From Actinomycetospora sp. NBRC 106375 (lineage in GTDB: Bacteria > Actinomycetota > Actinomycetes > Mycobacteriales > Pseudonocardiaceae): DNA of 64,000 nt. Under the pieces are notes generated by a model. It saw nothing but the letters and a program-made list of their open reading frames with translations, ran no database searches and was not told the DNA's origin. This document shows positions 57,762 to 64,000 of the stretch, piece after piece. The DNA lies in assembly GCF_030269665.1 (NCBI RefSeq), contig NZ_BSTS01000013.1:62001-126000 (forward strand), written 5' to 3'. Both the position numbers and the translations under genes were made by a program. The stretch's first letter is position 1, and the number at the start of each line of letters is the position of its first letter.

Positions 57762-59803
57762 GCAGCGACGCGGCCGAGGACCCGCGCGTCTGCCTCGCTG
57801 CCGAGCTCGGGGTGCTCCGGGCCCGGCTGCGGACGCTCGCACGGGCCGCGTCGCCCGCGGAGGCGGACGACGCGGACGCCGCTGACGACGCGGATGACGC
57901 CGGGGACGCCGGGGACGCCGGGGACGCGGAGGACGTCGAGATCGCGGACGCTCGGGCCGCTCTGACCGCCGCCGAGGGACGTCGGCGTGGTCCCGGTCCG
58001 CTGGACCTGCTCGCGGAGGGCTTCGGGCTCAGCGGTTTCGAGCGCGCGGTGCTCCTCCTCGCCGCCGGGCCCGAGCTCGTCGCCGCGGTGCGCGACGAGC
58101 TCGAGGCGGTCTCCGGACGCGCCCAGCCCTCGTTCGGTCTGGCGCTGCGCCTGCTCCCGGACGCGCACTGGGACGCCGTGACGCCGGTGGCCCCGCTGCG
58201 GCGGTGGCGACTGCTGCGCCTGACCGAGCCCGCGTTTCCCACGCACAGCCCGCTGGTCGTCGAGGAGCGTGTGCTGCACCACCTGGTCGGTGCCGGTCAC
58301 CTCGACGCGGATCTCGCCGCGCTGACGCGTGCGGTCGCCGGGCCCGCATGGCTTCCCGGTCTGCTCGACGCCGCGGCCGGCGAGGTGGCCCGGACGTGGC
58401 GCCGGGAACGGACGGTGCTGCTGCACGGCCCGCAGCCACCGAACCGGGAGGCCGTCGCGGCGCGTGCCGCTGTGCGCTCGGGTCTGCGCCTGCGGTGGAT
58501 GGGCGCGGAGGACATCCCCGCCGATCCGGCGGCGCGCGACGGCCTCATGAGGCTGATGGAGCGCGAGACGGTGCTCGACGGGTGCGCGTGGGCGGTCCAC
58601 CTCGCCCGCGCGGAGGACATCCACTGGGTGCCGCGGGCGTTTCGCACCCTCGACGCGCCGCTCGTGCTGCTCGGCGACGGGCTCGAGGTCCCGCCGGCCG
58701 CAGCGGCACACGTGGTGCCGGTGGCCGTGCCCCGTCTAGACCGTGGGCAGCGCCGCGCGCTCTGGGCGCGGACGCTGGGGCGCTGGGACGTCGGCGAGGA
58801 CGTGGTGTCCACCGAGGAGCGCGACCGGGCCGCCGACGTCTTCGACCTCGACCTCGAGGCTGTCGAGGACGCCGCGGCGGACCTCGCCCTCCCGGCCGCC
58901 GCGACAAACCCGGGGAACGGACGCGGCGAGGCCCGGGGGGACGCGAGGCACGACCGGCTCTGGTCGGCCTGCCGTCGCGCCGGCCGCGGGTCGTTCGCGG
59001 GTTGGGCTCGGGTCGTCGTCCCCCGTGCCGGCTGGGACGACCTCGTGCTGGCCGAGCCACAGCGCGCCCAGCTCCGAGCCCTGGTCGCGGCGCTGCGCCA
59101 TCGCCACACCGTCCTCGACGACTGGGGGTTCGGCGCCCGCACGCGTGGGCTCGGCACCACCGCGCTCTTCACCGGTCCCAGCGGGACCGGCAAGACCCTC
59201 GCGGGAGAGGTGGTGGCCGGAGCCGTGGGGCTCGACCTCGTCCAGGTCGACCTGAGCCAGGTGCTGAGCAAGTACATCGGGGAGACCGAGAAGAACCTCG
59301 CCCGCCTGTTCGACGCCGCGGAGGACGCCGCGGCCGTACTGCTCTTCGACGAGGCGGACGCGCTGTTCGGGCGGCGCAGCGAGGTCCGCGACAGCCACGA
59401 CCGCTACGCCAACCTCGAGGTCGGCTACCTGCTGCAGCGCATGGAGGAGTTCCGCGGGCTGGCCGTGCTGACCACGAACGACCGCGCCGCCCTGGACCCG
59501 GCGTTCCTGCGGCGCCTGCACGTCGTGGTCACCTTCCCCTACCCGGACCTCCCCACCCGTCGCGAGCTCTGGCGCGTCGGGGTGCCCCCGACCGTGCCCA
59601 CCCACGACGTCGACCCCGATCGCCTCGCCGAGATCGACCTACCGGGCGGTGGCATCGCGGCGGCGGCGCTCACGGCGGCCTACCTCGCCGCCGAGGACGG
59701 CGGCCCGATGCGTGCCGAGCACCTACGGCGCGCCACCCGGTGGGAGCTCGCGAAGTCCGGTCGCGTGAGCCCGCCGCTCCCCGGTGGCCGGAGGGTGCCG
59801 TGA
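57758..59803 (+). CDS. AAA ATPase of the eCIS locus (Pvc15/Afp15 type)
   Basis: 681 residues, GTG start. The N-terminal half is a degenerate domain (LDLLAEGFGLSGFERAVLLLAAGPEL) with an acidic DAGDAGDAGDAED stretch. The C-terminal AAA module has Walker A TGPSGTGKTLAGEVVA, Walker B VLLFDEADALFGRRSEV, sensor 1 LTTND and Arg finger DPAFLRRLHVVVTF. ATPases of this kind are needed for particle assembly or cargo loading in PVC and Afp. It is coupled to the effector-like gene that follows. Confidence 0.9.
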   Translation: MSSDAAEDPRVCLAAELGVLRARLRTLARAASPAEADDADAADDADDAGDAGDAGDAEDVEIADARAALTAAEGRRRGPGPLDLLAEGFGLSGFERAVLLLAAGPELVAAVRDELEAVSGRAQPSFGLALRLLPDAHWDAVTPVAPLRRWRLLRLTEPAFPTHSPLVVEERVLHHLVGAGHLDADLAALTRAVAGPAWLPGLLDAAAGEVARTWRRERTVLLHGPQPPNREAVAARAAVRSGLRLRWMGAEDIPADPAARDGLMRLMERETVLDGCAWAVHLARAEDIHWVPRAFRTLDAPLVLLGDGLEVPPAAAAHVVPVAVPRLDRGQRRALWARTLGRWDVGEDVVSTEERDRAADVFDLDLEAVEDAAADLALPAAATNPGNGRGEARGDARHDRLWSACRRAGRGSFAGWARVVVPRAGWDDLVLAEPQRAQLRALVAALRHRHTVLDDWGFGARTRGLGTTALFTGPSGTGKTLAGEVVAGAVGLDLVQVDLSQVLSKYIGETEKNLARLFDAAEDAAAVLLFDEADALFGRRSEVRDSHDRYANLEVGYLLQRMEEFRGLAVLTTNDRAALDPAFLRRLHVVVTFPYPDLPTRRELWRVGVPPTVPTHDVDPDRLAEIDLPGGGIAAAALTAAYLAAEDGGPMRAEHLRRATRWELAKSGRVSPPLPGGRRVP

Positions 59804-61476
59804 CGGCATCCCGTGACACGGCCGGACCCCGCCCGGCGCCCTCGCCGAGCCACGTGGCTCCCGACCGCGCGGCGCCGGCCCTGGTCTCCGCGCTGGCGCG
59901 GGACGGTGGGGGCCACCCGCTGCCTCCAGCGGTCCGGGACCGGATGACCCGCCGCCTCGGCCACGACTTCAGCACGGTCCGGGTGCACGCCGACACGGCT
60001 GCGGCGGGCGTGGCCCGACGGCTGGACGCGAACGCAGCGACCCTGGGCGAGGACGTCGTGTTCGACGCCGGCCGGTACGACCCCGCAAGCCCCGCCGGCG
60101 ACCGCCTTCTGGGGCACGAGCTGGCCCATGTCGTGGCCCAGCGTCACGGGTTCGAGGTCGGACGGGTCCAGCTCGATGGACCGCGCACCCCGGCCGACAT
60201 CCAGCGCGAGTTCGAGCAGGACCGAGAGCTCGCGGCGCAGGCACCGCCCTGGTGGCTCAGCCTGCTCGGGCCGGCGTACGTCTTGGCGTGGTACCGCAAT
60301 CCCGCGTTACGTGTCCGGCATCCGCTGCTCCGCGCCCAGGCCGATCTGACCACGCGCGGCGCCGCGGCCGCCGGGGCCGGGACCTCCGCCACCGTGGCGG
60401 CCGTGACGGGCGTCGCGGCCGGGGCGACGACCCTGCTCGTCGCCGGTCTCTCGCTGCCGATCGTCATGGGGATCGCCGTCGAGGCCGTGGTCGGCTCGGC
60501 CACGCTCGCTCCCGCCGTCGCGCTGGTCCTCAGCCATCCGATCGCGGCGACCGAGATCGGGTTGTTCGTCGCCGGGCAGACCATGCAGGTCGTCGCCGCA
60601 GGCGGACTGCGGGCCTACCTCGACCAGATCACCACGACCGAGGGCCTGGTCAACCTCGGGTTCGACATCGCCTTCCACGCCCAGGCGATCGGTCCGTCCG
60701 GGGGTGCGCCGGAGACCCTGCGTCCGCGTGGCCGGGGCCGGCTCGTCGCGCCGGGCACGCTCGAGGTCACCGTGACCGAGACCCCGGTGAGCGGGCCACC
60801 CCGCCCGCCGAAGACCCCGACGCCGGCGACGGGCACGGCCGCGTCGAAGGACTTCCGGGGCCACGCCGAGGCTCACGGCGCACCCGCCCGCCCCACGGCG
60901 AAGCCGGCGGCGACCACGCCTTCCGCCCGCGGCACCCTCAACAAGGTGGCCACCGGCGACAAGGCCGAGCGGACCTGGCAACAGCGCAGCGGGGCGGTGG
61001 ATCTGAACACGTACCAGGCGAAGTTCCCGGCCCTCGACACCGCGAGCGGGACCGAGCTGACCCAGGTGAAGGCGTACGGCCCACCGGACCCCGCCCGCCG
61101 CTACGTGAACGACCTCCACGACCTGGCGACCGACCCTGGCATCGGTGCCGGGGCGGTCAAGGCCGTCGGGGCCCTCGAGCGCGCCGGGGCGAAGGCGCAG
61201 GCCAAGGGCGGCTCGCTCGCGCTCCCCCCGGAGTACGCGAAGGACCCGGAGGGCTACATCCGGCAGCAGACCGTGTTCCGGATCCCCGACGACCACGTCG
61301 AGGCGACCCGCAACCTCATCGTCGGCCAGGTCACGGCCTCGCCAACCCACCAGAACTTCGGTCTCCCCGCACCCCTGTCGCCCGAGGCCGCCCGGGCCTA
61401 CGCCGCGCAACGGGTCAAGGGACTGGGCGCGAAGTACGACGACGTCGCGGTCTACAACCCACCCGACGCCCGATGA
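59800..61476 (+). CDS. DUF4157 (eCIS core domain) effector-like protein with putative PD-(D/E)xK tail
   Basis: 558 residues, GTG overlapping the ATPase stop. The N-terminal DUF4157 reads MTRRLGHDFSTVRVHADTAAAGVARRLDANAATLGEDVVFDAGRY, with the metallopeptidase-like HELAHVVAQ (about residues 107-115). Hydrophobic helices follow (about 185-275: TTLLVAGLSLPIVMGIAVEAVVGS and others), then a Pro/Thr linker. The C-terminal module TWQQRSGAVDLNTYQAKFPALDTASGTELTQVKAYG has Asp, Glu and Lys spaced like a restriction-type nuclease. DUF4157 marks cargo loaded by eCIS, so this is a likely toxin. The nuclease call is inference. Confidence 0.75.
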   Translation: MTASRDTAGPRPAPSPSHVAPDRAAPALVSALARDGGGHPLPPAVRDRMTRRLGHDFSTVRVHADTAAAGVARRLDANAATLGEDVVFDAGRYDPASPAGDRLLGHELAHVVAQRHGFEVGRVQLDGPRTPADIQREFEQDRELAAQAPPWWLSLLGPAYVLAWYRNPALRVRHPLLRAQADLTTRGAAAAGAGTSATVAAVTGVAAGATTLLVAGLSLPIVMGIAVEAVVGSATLAPAVALVLSHPIAATEIGLFVAGQTMQVVAAGGLRAYLDQITTTEGLVNLGFDIAFHAQAIGPSGGAPETLRPRGRGRLVAPGTLEVTVTETPVSGPPRPPKTPTPATGTAASKDFRGHAEAHGAPARPTAKPAATTPSARGTLNKVATGDKAERTWQQRSGAVDLNTYQAKFPALDTASGTELTQVKAYGPPDPARRYVNDLHDLATDPGIGAGAVKAVGALERAGAKAQAKGGSLALPPEYAKDPEGYIRQQTVFRIPDDHVEATRNLIVGQVTASPTHQNFGLPAPLSPEAARAYAAQRVKGLGAKYDDVAVYNPPDAR

Positions 61477-61523
61477 TCGCCGCCACCGTCAGGAGATCAC
61501 GGCTCCGTGTCCGCGTGAGCGGG

Positions 61524-63008
61524 TCACTCGGGCAGCCTCAGCCGCAACGCCCGCTGGTGCACCTCCTCGACCATCGCCTCGCCGGCGTCGTAGGCGGACT
61601 CCTCGGCCGCGATGCGCACCCCGTTGACGACCTCCACCCGGACGAACTGCGCCACACGGACCCGCGGGGCGCTCCCGGCGAGGGCCTCGGTGGCTGCCCC
61701 CTCGGCGAAGCTGATCACGCCTCCACGGGCCGCGGCCACCCCGAGGCCCGCGGTCAGGATCGCGACGCAGACGTCGACGGGATCGACCAGCGGCGCCCGC
61801 AGCGGCAGATCGCCCAGCGCCCGGTTCATCACGACGGCGCCCTCGCGCGACACGACGGTCAGGGTCGCCCCGCTCTCCGCGACGTAGTGCGTGATCCGCT
61901 TGGTCGCCGGGTGCCGTCCCACCCGGAACGCGGAGGCCGGCACCGTGACCCCGCCGACGGCGACCGGGAGCCCGCGGTGCAGCCGGCTCTCGAAGTAGGT
62001 CGCGGGTTCCGGCGGCGCCAGCGGATCGAAACCCAGCGCTCGGCGTGCCTCGTCGGCCCGCTTCTGGTCGTCCTCCGTGAGCCGGACCGACCGGCTCTCG
62101 GCGAAGTGGATGCCTTCGTAGTAGTCGATCTGGGCGCGGCATTCGGTGAGGAACGAGCGGACGTAGGTGACGTACTCCGCCGTGCCCGGGAGGAGGTGGT
62201 TCCGCGCGATGTCGGCGTCGAGCTGCGTGTAGAAGCGGTCCCAGACGTCGCGGATCCGGGAGTTGTGCAGTTGCCGGCGGCCCTCCTGCTCGGGCTGGAT
62301 GCCCCTCATGTTGGCCAGCGAGTTCAGCTCCGAGGCGGTGAACGCACCCGGATAGCGGTCGAGGACCTGCAGCTCGATGCCGTGGTGCACCTGCCCGCCC
62401 TGGGGGACGCCGAGACGCCTGGCGTGGTCCGGCTGGAGGCGGTCGAACTCCGCGCGGGCGGCGGTCGACGCCGCGTTCGAGGGCAGCCGGCCGGGCCGTG
62501 GGCGGATCGGAGGCCCCGGTGGCCCGGTGTACTCCTCGATGCCGGACTCGTCGGCGCGCGCCGGCGTCCCCGGCGCGAGGTGCTCGTGCACGGTGACGGG
62601 CTCCCCGCGCAGGACCACGTGCGCGGCGCGGTCCGCCTCCCGCTCGGAGGCCTCGGACGCCTCGGAGGACTCGGAGACCTGGGTCGCGGGCCCCGACCGC
62701 TGGGCCACGTGGGTGAGCTCATGGGCCAGGAGCCAGGGCCCGCCGGGCGCCGTGACCGGGCGGTCCAGCACGACCTCGTGTCCGACGGTGAACGCCGCCG
62801 CCCCGACGGCCCGGGTCGCCCGACGGGCGCTCGCGTCGGCATGGACCCGCACCGCGCCGAAGTCGTGCCCCAGCAGTTCCGCCATCGCCCTCTGCACCTT
62901 CTCGTCGAGCGGGTGCCCGGGCTCGAGCGGCGACGGCGGTTCGTGGATTCGCGCGGGGTGGACATCTCGGCGTCGTTGTTCCGCGCGGCGCGGTCCGCTT
63001 TCGTGCAC
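61524..63008 (-). CDS. DUF4157 effector-like protein with putative HNH-type tail
   Basis: 494 residues from GTG 63008, chosen because GGGAGG lies 6 bases upstream. DUF4157: RAMAELLGHDFGAVRVHADASARRATRAVGAAAFTVGHEVVLDR and HELTHVAQR. The middle module HHGIELQVLDRYPGAFTASELNSLANMRGI, QLHNSRIRDVWDRFY resembles His-based (HNH/LHH-like) nuclease toxins. A C-terminal ~200 residues (PATYFESRLHRGLPVAVGG, then VCVAILTAGLGVAAARGG) are unassigned. It faces the preceding effector gene tail to tail, 47 bases apart. Confidence 0.75.
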   Translation of the reverse strand: MHESGPRRAEQRRRDVHPARIHEPPSPLEPGHPLDEKVQRAMAELLGHDFGAVRVHADASARRATRAVGAAAFTVGHEVVLDRPVTAPGGPWLLAHELTHVAQRSGPATQVSESSEASEASEREADRAAHVVLRGEPVTVHEHLAPGTPARADESGIEEYTGPPGPPIRPRPGRLPSNAASTAARAEFDRLQPDHARRLGVPQGGQVHHGIELQVLDRYPGAFTASELNSLANMRGIQPEQEGRRQLHNSRIRDVWDRFYTQLDADIARNHLLPGTAEYVTYVRSFLTECRAQIDYYEGIHFAESRSVRLTEDDQKRADEARRALGFDPLAPPEPATYFESRLHRGLPVAVGGVTVPASAFRVGRHPATKRITHYVAESGATLTVVSREGAVVMNRALGDLPLRAPLVDPVDVCVAILTAGLGVAAARGGVISFAEGAATEALAGSAPRVRVAQFVRVEVVNGVRIAAEESAYDAGEAMVEEVHQRALRLRLPE

Positions 63009-63133
63009 AGAGAACCTCCCGGCTCCCGCCCAGAATGCCACGGCACCGATCCAACCGGGGGTCCGCGTCGTGCACCCGCCTTCATTGCGGGCCCGAGAAG
63101 TACGTCCACCCCGAGAGCGTGAGGAGCTCGTCG

Positions 63134-63889
63134 ATGCGGCAGGTTCTCCCGGACGGTGCCACGCCCCAATTCATCGGCGCCCGCAGCACGAGTCACGCGG
63201 TGTCGTTCGATGAGAGCGTCGCCGCGGCGAGGACGATCGTCGTGCGGATCGTGGCCGCCCGCGAGCCGGGTGAGAGGGCCGACCCTCCACAGCCCGGGGT
63301 CGTGCTGCAGGCCGGCTCCGGAACGCCCACCGAGGTCGGCGCCTTCCCGCTGGCGACGCCGATCCCCGACGGGAGCGGCTTCCCCGTCGGGTCGGCGAGT
63401 ACCCGACCAGAGGCGAACGGCATGCAGCTCGTCGTGATCAACCTCGAGCAGACGGGCGCCACGTGGGGCTTGCAGCTGCGCAACGACGACGACCGCCGGC
63501 GGCGGTTCACGTGGACCGTGGCGGGAACCGACGAGGACGCGCGCGCACCGTGGATCGACCTGCCGCGAGAGCTGCGCTTCTCCTCCCATCTCGCCCCGGG
63601 TATGACGGTCGAGGAGGACCTGCCCGTGGCCAATCTCGGGTCCGCACCGTTGACGATCGAGGATCCGCCCGACCGCCTCGTCGGCCAGTGGTTCTCGGTC
63701 GTCGCGACACCGGGCGTGCTCGGGCCGAACTCGGAGGGGTCGATCCGCATCCGTCATCGCGTGCCCCAGGACACCATCACTGCTCGCTACGAGCCCGAGT
63801 GCGACGACACGCTCGCGGCAGCGCGAGGTCGCGGCACCGTCGCGCTCCGCGGAGGTGCCATGCAGTTCCCGCTCAAGAACGTTCCCTGA
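63134..63889 (+). CDS. Unknown eCIS-locus protein with Ig-like domain
   Basis: 251 residues, ATG 63134 with GAGGAG upstream. Opens MRQVLPDGATPQFIGARSTSHAVSFDESV; beta-rich throughout. Residues about 155-225 (LRFSSHLAPGMTVEEDLPVANLGSAPLTIEDPP, then VLGPNSEGSIRIRH) look like an ASPM/SPD-2-like Ig domain that fills a gap in an array of repeats. There is no signal peptide. The next gene begins with a similar N-terminus, so this is one of at least two tandem paralogues. Confidence 0.6.
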   Translation: MRQVLPDGATPQFIGARSTSHAVSFDESVAAARTIVVRIVAAREPGERADPPQPGVVLQAGSGTPTEVGAFPLATPIPDGSGFPVGSASTRPEANGMQLVVINLEQTGATWGLQLRNDDDRRRRFTWTVAGTDEDARAPWIDLPRELRFSSHLAPGMTVEEDLPVANLGSAPLTIEDPPDRLVGQWFSVVATPGVLGPNSEGSIRIRHRVPQDTITARYEPECDDTLAAARGRGTVALRGGAMQFPLKNVP

Positions 63890-63956
63890 CGTCGGGCCTC
63901 GCGACGCGCGTCGCGACCCGTCACCCGTCACCTGTCACCCGTCGGAGGTGGGTCCC

Positions 63957-64000
63957 TTGGAGCCTCAGGTCTTCCCGGACGATGCTTCGCCGCTCTCGGT
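63957..64000 (+). CDS. Start of a paralogue of the preceding protein (cut by window end)
   Basis: TTG 63957 with GGAGG 8 bases upstream gives MEPQVFPDDASPLSV, which parallels MRQVLPDGATPQFIG of the gene at 63134. Only 14 complete codons are visible. A short CACCCGTCACCTGTCACCC repeat lies between the two genes (63921-63940). Confidence 0.5.
   Translation, partial: MEPQVFPDDASPLS

Overview
The window is high-GC DNA from an actinomycete. A mycothiol-type DinB enzyme, an F420-type LLM oxidoreductase tail, SARP regulators, actinobacterial Ser/Thr kinases and many GTG starts with GTGA/ATGA overlaps all point that way. A Pseudonocardia-like genus is plausible, but that is inference. Three blocks are visible: a chromosomal catabolic and housekeeping region (1-31.4 kb), a lower-GC patchwork island bounded by tRNA-Arg(CCT)-derived att-like repeats (31.5-about 51 kb), and the start of an extracellular contractile injection system (eCIS) locus (51.3-64 kb).

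Catabolic block. A minus-strand operon (6391 to 992) encodes a phosphotransferase, a DUF6285 protein, a MaoC hydratase, a hydrolase closely resembling BadI (2-ketocyclohexanecarboxyl-CoA hydrolase), an acyl-CoA dehydrogenase and an SDR. An enoyl-CoA hydratase converges on it. Divergently, 6580-13050 encodes two subunits of the benzoyl-CoA reductase/2-hydroxyacyl-CoA dehydratase family, their Fe-S activator ATPase, a BadH-like SDR lacking its catalytic Tyr and Lys, a TetR regulator and an acyl-CoA ligase. A second operon (13906-19333), divergent from a GntR regulator, encodes an amidohydrolase/decarboxylase, a meta-cleavage-type hydrolase, a two-subunit ring-hydroxylating oxygenase, a diol dehydrogenase and a LigB extradiol dioxygenase. 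Reductive alicyclic and oxygenolytic aromatic chemistry therefore sit side by side. From 19.3 to 31.4 kb lie mixed genes: a class A beta-lactamase fold protein, a P450, a secreted nuclease, a CHAD protein, DJ-1/PfpI proteins, and a frameshifted SDR beside its TetR regulator.

Island. Three copies (A 31.5, B 35.0, C 47.8 kb) of a repeat carry the 3' half of a tRNA-Arg(CCT) flanked by arm-like repeats. They delimit two cassettes. A-B holds transposase scars and two paralogous TIR membrane proteins, one with PASTA domains. B-C holds the most unusual system in the window. Eight tandem micro-ORFs of 15-24 codons, each with its own strong ribosome site, encode near-identical peptides (consensus MTTxTNVQAGGRRxP). 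They lie directly upstream of, and on the same strand as, a C39-peptidase ABC exporter and a second ABC protein. At least four further micro-ORFs with a related A-G motif lie on the opposite strand at the cassette ends. A Ser/Thr kinase, membrane protein and SARP-FHA regulator operon diverges from the array, and a pseudokinase-TIR fusion closes the cassette. I infer a peptide signal, bacteriocin or RiPP system with C39 processing after the double glycine and kinase/FHA control.

eCIS block. After a zone of decayed genes and a SARP regulator come a sheath protein with coiled-coil and repeat insertions, a tube protein, a zinc-ribbon baseplate-type protein, a low-complexity protein with fourteen 5-residue repeats, a DUF4255 protein, an AAA ATPase, and two DUF4157 effector-like proteins with different putative nuclease tails. 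Two tandem paralogous proteins follow, the second cut by the window edge.
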